From positions 1 to 34,415 of IMG/VR virus record IMGVR_UViG_3300040806_000451: 34,415 nt of DNA; one strand, 5' to 3'. The notes beneath the pieces are model-generated. The model had not been told where the DNA came from. It made no database searches and saw only the letters and a program-made list of their open reading frames with translations. Positions 14,377-22,117 of this stretch are shown here, piece after piece (the first letter of the stretch is position 1; every line of letters begins with the position of its first letter). A program made the translations under genes and the position numbers. The stretch is from a virus.

Positions 14377-15552
14377 ATGAGTATGAAAAAATTAATTGAA
14401 TCAATGGATCATATTGAAGAATGTGGAATGAACGAAGATCCTATGCCAACTGCAATGCCTGGCGCAGATGCCGGACAACCAGTATCAATGAATGTAAGCA
14501 TTAATGCTAGTGGTAAAGATCATGTAGCTGATCTTATTAATATGATGAAAAATGCAGGCATGTCAGCAGCAGAACCAGTTGGCGCTCCAAGTTTAGGAAT
14601 GCGCGGCGATATAGAAAAGTTCCGTTCAGCAATGGATGATGATCCAGAAATTCCAGGCGATGATGATAATCCAGATGATACAGACTTAAAAGCAGGTATT
14701 ATTGGTGCATTAGGCGGCGCAGCAGCAGGAGCAGCAATTCCAGGCGCAGGAGCTGCACTAGGCGGCGTTGGTGGCATGGCAGGCGGAGCACTGGGCGGCG
14801 CAGTAGGCGGCCCAGCTGGAGCAGCAGTAGGCTCTAAGATCGGAAGTGCTATTGGTAAAGCAGCACCTAGTGCAATTGGTAGCAAAATTGGTGATAAACT
14901 TACTGGTGAAGAACTTGCTACAGAAGACGTTCGTTACGATCCTAAACAATCAATGCCAAGTATAATGAAATACGCTTATCAACCAGATGTTTCTAATGCA
15001 CTTGCAAAAGCAGCAGGTGTTGATAGTGAAGAAGTCTACTTTGACGATTCAGATCTAGTATATGGTGATAAAACTGTTGTGCCAAGATGCGGGGTTGACG
15101 ATAACTGTACATTTGGCGATGCCGTTAAGGCGCTCAAAAAGTTTGTTACAAAAGAAGATTATGCTAACGAGCCAGATCCAGAATATGGCGACCTAAGCGA
15201 TGCTATTCCAAACGGCAACGATCTAAACCGCAAGAAGAAAGCATATGCTGCTACACAAGACGGTGACAATCCAATGGCTGTAGAAAACATCAAAGCACAG
15301 CTAATGGCAGCACTTTCAGAAAAGAAAAAGCCAGACGCAAATAAGAATGGTATTCCTGATTACGCAGAAGACGGCAAAGGACCAAACGATCTTGCTAAAG
15401 GTAAAAAAGGTAGCAAGCCTAAAAAAGGCAAAGTACCTCCACAGTTTAAGAAAAAAGGCACTGACGAAGCTGTTGCAACAAAAGACTGTCCAAAGTGCGG
15501 CGCACCAGGTAAAAAAGAATTAATGGCGTGTTCAACCTGCGGTTGTAGCTAA
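14377..15552 (+). CDS. Virion protein with glycine-zipper membrane segment, Ca-loop-like motif and zinc ribbon
   Basis: The 391-residue protein is unrecognised as a whole but has clear parts. The N-terminus MSMKKLIESMDHIEE could be a second, weaker prohead-targeting sequence. Residues about 104-172 are a Gly/Ala zipper (GALGGAAAGAAIPGAGAALG and onward) able to insert in membranes. After an acidic middle comes DANKNGIPDYAED (about 320-332), like an EF-hand/dockerin calcium loop. A Lys/Gly-rich stretch follows, ending in a zinc ribbon C371-x2-C374-x10-C385-x2-C388. These parts suggest a head protein that is ejected with DNA or acts at the envelope, which is inference. Shine-Dalgarno AGGAGG precedes the ATG, and a terminator follows the stop. 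Confidence 0.6.
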   Translation: MSMKKLIESMDHIEECGMNEDPMPTAMPGADAGQPVSMNVSINASGKDHVADLINMMKNAGMSAAEPVGAPSLGMRGDIEKFRSAMDDDPEIPGDDDNPDDTDLKAGIIGALGGAAAGAAIPGAGAALGGVGGMAGGALGGAVGGPAGAAVGSKIGSAIGKAAPSAIGSKIGDKLTGEELATEDVRYDPKQSMPSIMKYAYQPDVSNALAKAAGVDSEEVYFDDSDLVYGDKTVVPRCGVDDNCTFGDAVKALKKFVTKEDYANEPDPEYGDLSDAIPNGNDLNRKKKAYAATQDGDNPMAVENIKAQLMAALSEKKKPDANKNGIPDYAEDGKGPNDLAKGKKGSKPKKGKVPPQFKKKGTDEAVATKDCPKCGAPGKKELMACSTCGCS

Positions 15553-15570
15553 ACTATCCCCCAGCAAATC

Positions 15571-15597
15571 AATAGGCTCTTCGGAGCCTATTTTTTT
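15571..15597 (+). terminator. Intrinsic terminator (UUCG tetraloop)
   Basis: AATAGGCTC (15571-15579) and GAGCCTATT (15584-15592) form a perfect 9-bp stem closed by C(TTCG)G, an exceptionally stable tetraloop, and run into seven T residues (15591-15597). It ends the gp16-to-391-residue-protein transcript one base before the gp17 late box. Confidence 0.93.
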
Positions 15598-15598
15598 C

Positions 15599-15606
15599 AA
15601 TAAATA
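15599..15606 (+). promoter_or_regulatory. Late promoter abutting gp17
   Basis: AATAAATA ends 5 nt (TACGT) before the gp17 ATG at 15612, with no Shine-Dalgarno. The terminator U-tract ends at 15597, so termination and initiation elements are directly juxtaposed. Confidence 0.78.
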
Positions 15607-15611
15607 TACGT

Positions 15612-17192
15612 ATGGCAGCATCATTAGACGGCGTCTTAATTAAAAAGGCGAACAAACAAGAAACTTTTACTGAAGAGCAAATTCAGGACCTTACAGCCTG
15701 TATGGATCCTGACGAAGGATACTTACATTTTGCTCGTCACTTTGCTTATATACAACATCCTGTAAGAGGTAAGTTGATATTTGATCCTTATGAATACCAA
15801 TTGCGTCTAATGCATAGCTATCATACTTACCGTTTTAATATTAACATGATGCCTAGACAAACAGGTAAAACCACATGTGCTAGTATCTATCTTGCATGGT
15901 ATGCAATGTTTAATTCAGACCAAACAATTCTTGTTGCTGCACACAAATATACAGGTGCGCAAGAAATTATGGCACGTATACGTTATGTATATGAAACATG
16001 TCCTGATCATATTAGAGCAGGTGTTACGTCATACAACAAACAATCAATTGAGTTTGAAAATGGATCACGTATTGTAGCACAGACTACAACAGGAAATACT
16101 GGACGTGGTATGAGTATCTCGTTACTGTACTGCGACGAGTTTGCATTTGTGCAGCCAAACATTGCAGAAGAGTTTTGGACTTCAATATCACCTACACTAG
16201 CAACAGGTGGTCGTGCTATTATTACTAGCACACCTAACTCAGATGAAGATACATTTGCTACTATTTGGAAACAAGCAGAACAAAAGTTTGATGCCCACGG
16301 CAATGAACAAGAGCTAGGTATAAATGGATTTCATAGTTTTGTTGCTGAATGGCACGAACATCCTGACCGTGATGACAAATGGAAGGAAGAAGAAATTGGC
16401 CGTATTGGCGAGGAGAAGTTTAGACGTGAATATGGTTGTGAATTCCTAGTATTTGATGAAACACTAATTAATTCAATTAAACTTGCTGTACTTGAAGGTA
16501 AAAATCCAATGTTAAATATGGGTCAAACCCGTTGGTACAAAAAGCCTACAAATCAATATACATATGCTGTAGCACTTGATCCTAGTATGGGCACCGGAGG
16601 AGATTATGCAGCAATACAAGTTTTTGAACTACCAAGCTATGAACAAGTAGCAGAATGGCAACACAATCAAACAGCTATACCTGGACAAGTTCGTGTACTA
16701 TCTGATATATGTAAATATTTAGAACAAGAAACAAATAACCCACAGGGTATATATTGGAGTGTTGAAAATAACGGCATTGGCGAAGCATGTCTAATTGTTA
16801 TTAACGATTTTGGCGAAGAGAACATACCTGGACTTTTTGTAAGTGAACCAATGCGTAAAGGGCATGTAAGAAAATTCCGCAAAGGATTTAATACTACACA
16901 TAGTTCAAAAGTTACAGCATGTAGCAGACTAAAAACTATGGTTGAAAATGATAAAATGACAGTTAATTCAAAGTCATTTATTAGCGAACTAAAAGGATTT
17001 ATTGCAACAGGATCAAGTTATCAAGCAAAGCCTGGTTTATCTGATGATCTTGTTAGTGCAACGTTACTTGCAATAAGGATGATGGATGTATTGAAAGATT
17101 GGGATCCTAGGGTATATAATACTTTTACACAAACAGAAGATTTAGAAGATTACGAAGCGCCAATGCCAATCTTCATTAGCAGTAACTATTGA
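15612..17192 (+). CDS. gp17: Terminase large subunit gp17
   Basis: The 526-residue packaging motor (T4: 610) has an N-terminal ATPase with Walker A PRQTGKTT (81-88), Walker B LLYCDEF with D175-E176, and the coupling motif TSTPN (206-210). The C-terminal RNase H-like nuclease has D323 in ALDPSMGTGGD, D331, E385 (VENNG) and D478/D479 (SDDLVSATL) as the metal-binding acidic set. gp17 docks on the portal, cuts concatemers and drives headful packaging. It is shorter than T4 gp17 at the N-terminus. The ATG follows the late box by 5 nt, and no other Met occurs before residue 31, so leaderless initiation at this codon is the likely mode. Confidence 0.95.
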   Translation: MAASLDGVLIKKANKQETFTEEQIQDLTACMDPDEGYLHFARHFAYIQHPVRGKLIFDPYEYQLRLMHSYHTYRFNINMMPRQTGKTTCASIYLAWYAMFNSDQTILVAAHKYTGAQEIMARIRYVYETCPDHIRAGVTSYNKQSIEFENGSRIVAQTTTGNTGRGMSISLLYCDEFAFVQPNIAEEFWTSISPTLATGGRAIITSTPNSDEDTFATIWKQAEQKFDAHGNEQELGINGFHSFVAEWHEHPDRDDKWKEEEIGRIGEEKFRREYGCEFLVFDETLINSIKLAVLEGKNPMLNMGQTRWYKKPTNQYTYAVALDPSMGTGGDYAAIQVFELPSYEQVAEWQHNQTAIPGQVRVLSDICKYLEQETNNPQGIYWSVENNGIGEACLIVINDFGEENIPGLFVSEPMRKGHVRKFRKGFNTTHSSKVTACSRLKTMVENDKMTVNSKSFISELKGFIATGSSYQAKPGLSDDLVSATLLAIRMMDVLKDWDPRVYNTFTQTEDLEDYEAPMPIFISSNY

Positions 17193-17198
17193 TAAATA
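17191..17198 (+). promoter_or_regulatory. Late promoter overlapping the gp17 stop, abutting the next gene
   Basis: GATAAATA overlaps the last two bases of the gp17 TGA stop (17190-17192) and ends 4 nt (CAAT) before the ATG at 17203. No Shine-Dalgarno is present in between. Confidence 0.75.
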
Positions 17199-17202
17199 CA
17201 AT

Positions 17203-19599
17203 ATGAACGAGTTTAACAAAATAAGTGAAGATCTTTTTAACAAGATACGCGGACGTTTTCCTAATGTTACTATTGGAGATGCTTCTGGCAATGTAACTAA
17301 CCAACCTGAAGTTGCAAGATTTTTTGATTTTGATTATAACGGGTTAGGTAATGTAAGTGTAAGCATCGACGAAGATGACGGCTTAACAATAATTTATAGC
17401 AAGGACATTATTAGCAATGAAGATGCAATAGCAAAACAAGATTGGTATTCATTTTTAAAAGAATTAAGATATTTTGCAAAGAAGAGAATGTTAGACTATA
17501 GTGTAAGAGACATCACTAAATCAAACTTACAAAAAAGAGATTATAGATTTTTAGCAAAAACTTCTGGGGAAGAAAAGATGACAGAATCAAAACTTTATGG
17601 CACTAGCCGTATTAGCTACCAAAAAGTTGGTGAAGCACGTATTGTAATTAAACATACAGAAGGTATTAATCAAGAAAGTGCGACAGGGCGTACACAAAAA
17701 ATTGGTAAAATTTATATTGAAAGTGCTGACGGTGAAAGATTCCGTTATCCATTTAAACACCTAAGTGGTGCTAGAGCAATGGCAAGACATGTTGCTGAAG
17801 GCGGAAACACATATGATGACTTTGGCAAACATATTGTAGGGTTATCAGAAGAAATGGCAAAACTACGCAAGTTTAAAAACTACATGGGCCGTTCGGCTGT
17901 AATGGCAGAGAGCCTAAGTGAGTATGTTGATGTTGTTAAAGAGCGTATTAGTACAGTCAAGAAAACAATTGCATCACTTCAAAAGCCAGCATACTATGCA
18001 GAAGCATTTGCAGCATATGAAGCACCTATTATGGAAGATGTACCAGCAGACGTAAAAGAAAACTGGATCGACGAATTAACTATTAAGCAGTTTAACGAAG
18101 AACTAGCTGATGTATTTCCATACATTTATAATCTAGTAGGCGAAGCAACTAAAGCAAAATCACTAGGCCCAGATGATCTAGACGAGTCAGGCTTAATGGC
18201 ATACGCAGGCAAGAAAAAACACGGCGCAGAATATATGAAAAAAGCTGCACAAGCTGGACGTGAAGGCGCCAGTCAAGAAGAGCTGGGACGTTTAAAGGAC
18301 AAGTACAGCAAAGCTGAAAAGAAAACAAAAGAAGAAATTGAACTAGAGCAGGGCTTTGAAGAAATGATGGGCCAGTTTGGTGAAGAACGTACAGACGAAT
18401 TTCTCCCAGCATTAGCTATTCCTGCATTAATAACTGCGGCAAGAGTAGCAGCACCAAAACTTATACAGATGGGCGCAAAGATTCTTACTAAAGGTGCGCA
18501 AGGTGCAGGCGCAGTTGCCAAAGGCGCAGGCAAAGTAGCAGCTAAAAATCCAGGAACTACAGCAGCAGTAGGCGGTGGCGCATATGTTGGTAAAAAAGCA
18601 GGCGATGCTATTGACGCAGTAGGCGACATGGCTGGTGACCTTGCAACATCAGCAAGTGATTTAATTGCAAAAGCCGAAGGCGGAGTTGAAGCTATTCAAG
18701 GTGAGATTTCAGCATTTTTAGGTGGCGATGCAGTTAAACAAGTTGCAGCAATGGCATCTAAATATGCACTACCTGCACTAGCAGTAGTTGCATTATTATA
18801 TGGCGGCAAAAAAGTAATTGACATGCTTAAAAGCAAAGATGATGATCAAATGCAAACTGCTTCTATGGAAGAGGACGATCTTGAAGAAGCATACATTAAC
18901 ACAAGTAAAGATGCTGTTGAAGTATTAGGCGCACTACGTGGCAAAGGAAAAGCAATTGAACGCGGTCAAGATGACGATCAAGGCAACTTAGCAAATCAGT
19001 ACGTAAGTGATGTATGGGATGTGTATTCATTTATTGAAGCAAGAACAAATGGATTTAGCGGACTAGACAAAAATGCTAAAGCTGCAATTGATGCAATGAT
19101 GAAACTACGTGGCGAAGCAAAGAAACTAGAAACTAAGCCAGGATCAGGTAAAAATGCTCGCTTTGGTAATCAAATTGTTAACACGTTGTATCCTGTAATG
19201 GAATATCTATATACAACAGACTTTGATAGAAACAAAAAAGAAGACGACACTGATGAAGGCAATGCATATGCACACGCTGTAAAGAAAGCCAAAATGAACG
19301 GTAAGAAAAAAGGCGACAAGATTGACGGTCCAGACGGCGACGAGATTACACTTGAAAAGGACCAAAAGACACCATTAGGCGAGTTTATCTTATCATATTT
19401 TGATAGAGAAGCAGGCCAGTTTCCAAAAGGCGAGACCGCAGTACTTACTATGGTAGAAAAAGACTACGGTGAGCAGTTCATAGAACCTGCTAAGGCATTT
19501 ATTGAAAAAATCAATAATAAAGTAGCAGAAATGTATGGTTATAAAGAGGCAGAACAAGACAACGAATATTTAAGAATGAGAGAGTTAGCAGGTTTATAA
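17203..19599 (+). CDS. Large virion-associated protein with membrane-active segments, function unknown
   Basis: The 798-residue protein has an N-terminal alpha/beta domain (about 1-120, FFDFDYNGLGNVSVSIDEDD ... LRYFAKKRML), a KTSGEEKMTESKLYG region, a charged helical middle (about 225-395; AYAGKKKHGAEYMKKAAQ; EELGRLKDKYSKAEKKTKEE), a Gly/Ala/Lys-rich amphipathic stretch (about 400-475) and a likely transmembrane helix at about 520-543 (YALPALAVVALLYGGKKVIDM). The C-terminal 250 residues are acidic and helical. Nothing enzymatic is recognisable. Size, late promoter and position after gp17 suggest a virion component; the hydrophobic segments suggest a protein ejected into the host envelope. That is inference. 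Alternatives are a scaffold or an internal core protein. Confidence 0.6.
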   Translation: MNEFNKISEDLFNKIRGRFPNVTIGDASGNVTNQPEVARFFDFDYNGLGNVSVSIDEDDGLTIIYSKDIISNEDAIAKQDWYSFLKELRYFAKKRMLDYSVRDITKSNLQKRDYRFLAKTSGEEKMTESKLYGTSRISYQKVGEARIVIKHTEGINQESATGRTQKIGKIYIESADGERFRYPFKHLSGARAMARHVAEGGNTYDDFGKHIVGLSEEMAKLRKFKNYMGRSAVMAESLSEYVDVVKERISTVKKTIASLQKPAYYAEAFAAYEAPIMEDVPADVKENWIDELTIKQFNEELADVFPYIYNLVGEATKAKSLGPDDLDESGLMAYAGKKKHGAEYMKKAAQAGREGASQEELGRLKDKYSKAEKKTKEEIELEQGFEEMMGQFGEERTDEFLPALAIPALITAARVAAPKLIQMGAKILTKGAQGAGAVAKGAGKVAAKNPGTTAAVGGGAYVGKKAGDAIDAVGDMAGDLATSASDLIAKAEGGVEAIQGEISAFLGGDAVKQVAAMASKYALPALAVVALLYGGKKVIDMLKSKDDDQMQTASMEEDDLEEAYINTSKDAVEVLGALRGKGKAIERGQDDDQGNLANQYVSDVWDVYSFIEARTNGFSGLDKNAKAAIDAMMKLRGEAKKLETKPGSGKNARFGNQIVNTLYPVMEYLYTTDFDRNKKEDDTDEGNAYAHAVKKAKMNGKKKGDKIDGPDGDEITLEKDQKTPLGEFILSYFDREAGQFPKGETAVLTMVEKDYGEQFIEPAKAFIEKINNKVAEMYGYKEAEQDNEYLRMRELAGL

Positions 19600-19608
19600 T
19601 CTGCTAAC
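19584..19608 (+). terminator. Stem-loop spanning the 3' end of the 798-residue gene
   Basis: GTTAGCAG (19584-19591) pairs with CTGCTAAC (19601-19608) around a 9-base loop that contains the stop codon. A T-rich run begins about 13 nt later (19620 onward), so it may work as a weak terminator or a 3'-end stabiliser. Confidence 0.45.
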
Positions 19609-19647
19609 CCACTTATAAGTTTTTATGTTTTTTCTTTAAAAAAAGAC

Positions 19648-19675
19648 TTGACAAATATTGTAGCGATGTTATACT
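19648..19675 (+). promoter_or_regulatory. Sigma70-type promoter for gp32
   Basis: TTGACA (19648-19653), a 16-base spacer and TATACT (19670-19675) form a near-consensus promoter. The expected start near 19682 leaves a leader of about 75 nt before the gp32 ATG. Confidence 0.82.
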
Positions 19676-19682
19676 AATAACT

Positions 19683-19754
19683 GTGCTACAAAATTAATAG
19701 GCACAAAGTAGCAATGTAGCTACAAAGCACATAGGCATTTATAGGAGGCACAAA
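19683..19754 (+). promoter_or_regulatory. Structured gp32 leader, candidate autoregulatory translational operator
   Basis: The leader holds interlocking complementary segments: GTGC (19683) with GCAC (19701 or 19727), GCTAC (19685-19689) with GTAGC (19708-19712), and the self-complementary GTAGCTAC (19716-19723). The nonamer AGGCACAAA occurs at 19699-19707 and again at 19746-19754, where it overlaps the Shine-Dalgarno AGGAGG (19743-19748). In T4, gp32 represses its own translation by binding an upstream pseudoknot. The layout here would suit the same control; the pairing is read by eye only. Confidence 0.45.
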
Positions 19755-19756
19755 CT

Positions 19757-20758
19757 ATGGCATCATTAGCAGAAATCCGAGCAAAGCTCAAAGAACAAGA
19801 GAACCGAGCTTCAGGTGGTTCAAATGGCCCAACCGGTCCAAACCCAATTTACCCATTTTGGAATATTAAAGAAGGCGAGAGTTGTACTCTACGTTTCCTT
19901 CCTGATGGAGACGCAGACAATACTTTCTTTTGGAAAGAGCGTTTAATGATCAAGTTGCCATTTCAAGGCATCAAAGGTGAAACTGATTCACGTCCAGTAC
20001 AAGTACAAATTCCATGTATGGAAATGTATGGTGAGACATGTAACATTCTTAATGAAGTACGTGGTTGGTTTAAAGATCCAAGTTTAGAAGACATGGGTCG
20101 TAAGTATTGGAAGAAGCGTTCATACGTATTCCAAGGCTTTGTTACAGATAATCCACTTGCTGATGATCAAGCACCGGACAATCCAGTTAGGCGCTTTATT
20201 ATTGGTCCACAAATTTATCAAATCATCAAAGCAGCATTAATGGATCCTGATATGGAAGAAATGCCAACAGATTATACTGCTGGTGTAGACTTCCGTCTTA
20301 ATAAAACATCTAAAGGCGGATATGCAGACTATGGCACATCAAACTGGGCACGTAGAGAGCGTCCATTAAGTGATGAAGAAATGTCAGCTATTAATACGCA
20401 CGGTTTGTTTAACTTATCAGACTTCCTTCCAAAGAAGCCAGACGAGACTGCACAAAAAGTAATGCAAGAAATGTTTGAAGCGTCAGTTGACGGTGAAGCA
20501 TATGATGCAGATCGGTGGAGTAATTACTTCCGTCCAGCAGGCATGCAAGCACGTACAGGTGATCCAAACACGACACCTAGCCCACAAGCAACTGCTACAA
20601 GTGCAAGCGCACCGACACCAACACCTGCTCCAGCGGCAGCACCTGCTCCAGTAGCAGAAGCAGCACCTGCTCCAGCACCAACAGCTGAAGCGGCACCGGC
20701 AGAAGGCGGCAATGCTCAAGACATCTTAGCGATGATTAGATCACGTCAAGGACAGTAA
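19757..20758 (+). CDS. gp32: Single-stranded DNA-binding protein gp32
   Basis: The 333-residue protein has an N-terminal basic helix (MASLAEIRAKLKEQENRAS) of the type used for cooperative binding in T4 gp32. The OB-fold core includes YPFWNIKEGESCTLRFLPDG, FFWKERLMIKLPF and VQIPCMEMYG. Only two nearby cysteines (PCMEMYGETC) remain where T4 has its His/Cys zinc site, so zinc binding may be altered or lost. The C-terminal quarter is an Ala/Pro/Thr linker (about 275-315) ending in a short helix AQDILAMIRSRQGQ rather than the strongly acidic T4 tail. gp32 coats ssDNA and recruits UvsX, UvsY and polymerase. It leads a replication/recombination operon from its own promoter; a hairpin separates it from uvsX. 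Confidence 0.93.
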   Translation: MASLAEIRAKLKEQENRASGGSNGPTGPNPIYPFWNIKEGESCTLRFLPDGDADNTFFWKERLMIKLPFQGIKGETDSRPVQVQIPCMEMYGETCNILNEVRGWFKDPSLEDMGRKYWKKRSYVFQGFVTDNPLADDQAPDNPVRRFIIGPQIYQIIKAALMDPDMEEMPTDYTAGVDFRLNKTSKGGYADYGTSNWARRERPLSDEEMSAINTHGLFNLSDFLPKKPDETAQKVMQEMFEASVDGEAYDADRWSNYFRPAGMQARTGDPNTTPSPQATATSASAPTPTPAPAAAPAPVAEAAPAPAPTAEAAPAEGGNAQDILAMIRSRQGQ

Positions 20759-20762
20759 TAAC

Positions 20763-20791
20763 AATGGGGGAGCAATCCCCCATTTGCTTTT
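20763..20791 (+). terminator. GNRA-loop hairpin between gp32 and uvsX (attenuator-like)
   Basis: AATGGGGGA (20763-20771) pairs with TCCCCCATT (20776-20784) around the tetraloop GCAA (GNRA class), followed by TGCTTTTAATTT. The U-tract is interrupted, so it is probably a partial terminator that lets some transcription continue into uvsX. No promoter is apparent between it and uvsX. Confidence 0.8.
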
Positions 20792-20808
20792 AATTTAGGA
20801 GACTATAT

Positions 20809-21900
20809 ATGGCTAATAAGGCATTTGATCCGACTAAGTTTCGGACGGCATTAACTAAGTCTATATCTGGTATGAGTGCAGGATTTAATGATCCTACTGA
20901 CTGGATTAGTACTGGTAACTATGCCCTTAACTATCTTATTTCAGGAGACTTTAACAAAGGTGTTCCTATGGGTAAGGTAACAGTATTTGCAGGCGAGTCA
21001 GGCGCTGGTAAATCATACATTTGTGCAGGCAACATTGTGAAAGAAGCACAACAACAAGGTATCTTTGTAGTTCTTATTGACTCAGAGAACGCACTTGACG
21101 AATCGTGGCTACATGCATTAGATGTAGACACAGCAGAAGACAAACTACTTAAACTTAACATGAGTATGATTGATGACGTTGCTAAGACTATTAGTACGTT
21201 TATGACAGACTACAAAGCAATGAACGAAGAAGACCGTCCTAAGGTATTGTTTGTTATTGATAGTTTAGGCATGTTGTTAACACCTACAGATGTTGATCAG
21301 TTTAACAAGGGTGATATGAAAGGTGATATGGGTCGTAAGCCTAAGGCATTGACTTCACTTGTTCGTAACACAGTTAACATGATTGGCTCACATAATGTAG
21401 GACTTGTATGTACTAATCATACATACGCATCACAAGATATGTTTGATCCGGATGACAAGATCAGTGGTGGACAAGGTTTCATTTATGCATCAAGTATCGT
21501 TGTTGCTATGAAGAAACTTAAACTAAAAGAAGACGAAGATGGTAACAAGATTAGCCAAGTTATGGGTATCCGTGCTGGCTGTAAAGTTATGAAGACTCGT
21601 TACGCTAAACCCTTTGAAGGTGTACAGGTTAAAATTCCTTATGAAACAGGAATGAATCCTTATAGTGGATTGCTTGAATTGTTTGAAGCAAAAGACATTA
21701 TTAAAAAGCAAGGAAACAGACTTGCGTACACTACACTTGATGGTGAAGAGATTCTTGACTATCGTAAAAAGTGGATTGGTGCAAACCTCGATAAAGTTAT
21801 GTCAGACTACTTAGTAAAAAAGTCACAAGTGGTAAATACCGCTGAAGTTGACGAAGAAGCAACTGATGATAATCTTATTGGGGAAGCGATTAATGAATGA
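20809..21900 (+). CDS. uvsX: UvsX, RecA-like recombinase
   Basis: The 363-residue RecA-family protein has Walker A GESGAGKS (62-69), the strand-E region IDSENALDESWL, Walker B-like VLFVIDSLGML (about 145-155), a loop region with LVCTNHTYAS and SGGQGFIYASS. UvsX forms filaments on ssDNA and drives strand exchange in T4-type recombination-dependent replication and repair. T4 UvsX has about 390 residues. Shine-Dalgarno TAGGAG precedes the ATG. The gene follows gp32 past an attenuator-like hairpin, and its end overlaps the next ATG by 8 bases. The acidic C-terminus (EVDEEATDDNLIGE) is normal for the family. Confidence 0.94.
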   Translation: MANKAFDPTKFRTALTKSISGMSAGFNDPTDWISTGNYALNYLISGDFNKGVPMGKVTVFAGESGAGKSYICAGNIVKEAQQQGIFVVLIDSENALDESWLHALDVDTAEDKLLKLNMSMIDDVAKTISTFMTDYKAMNEEDRPKVLFVIDSLGMLLTPTDVDQFNKGDMKGDMGRKPKALTSLVRNTVNMIGSHNVGLVCTNHTYASQDMFDPDDKISGGQGFIYASSIVVAMKKLKLKEDEDGNKISQVMGIRAGCKVMKTRYAKPFEGVQVKIPYETGMNPYSGLLELFEAKDIIKKQGNRLAYTTLDGEEILDYRKKWIGANLDKVMSDYLVKKSQVVNTAEVDEEATDDNLIGEAINE

Positions 21901-22114
21901 AGAGAACATTGCCGATATTTGGACTTTGTTTAAGGAATATTTAGACAAAAAACAAATAGAAATTATAGCTGAAAAATTTGTCGATCTTATGGCTGACTAC
22001 GGAGTTTCTGATCAAACTCTAAAAGAATCTATGGGATGTGATGCAGCATTAGACGATGCTATTCACTATTATCTAGATTTAGATAACGATGAAGAAGAAG
22101 ATGAATGGGATTAA
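21893..22114 (+). CDS. Small acidic protein between uvsX and uvsY, unknown
   Basis: A 73-residue product starting MNEENIADIW, with a helical core (FKEYLDKKQIEIIAEKFVDLMADYG) and a strongly acidic end (DLDNDEEEDEWD). ATG 21893 is preferred to an upstream in-frame start at 21848 because it overlaps the uvsX stop by only 8 bases and has GGGGAAG about 8 bases before it. The gene is locked between uvsX and uvsY (3-base gap), so a small accessory or regulator of the recombinase is plausible. An acidic protein of this kind could also mimic DNA. Both ideas are inference. Confidence 0.75.
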   Translation: MNEENIADIWTLFKEYLDKKQIEIIAEKFVDLMADYGVSDQTLKESMGCDAALDDAIHYYLDLDNDEEEDEWD

Positions 22115-22117
22115 ACA

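Noticed and set aside
14520-14885. Long open frame on the minus strand opposite the Gly/Ala-rich region of the 391-residue protein (similarly 18273-18629 and 20524-20712)
   Set aside because: These are the Ala/Pro-rich complements of repeated GCN/GGN codons in real genes. They have no ribosome site or promoter and composition alone explains them.
19600-19756. A tRNA or small RNA gene in the largest intergenic gap
   Set aside because: No cloverleaf or CCA end could be built. The stretch is explained by a promoter and the gp32 leader.
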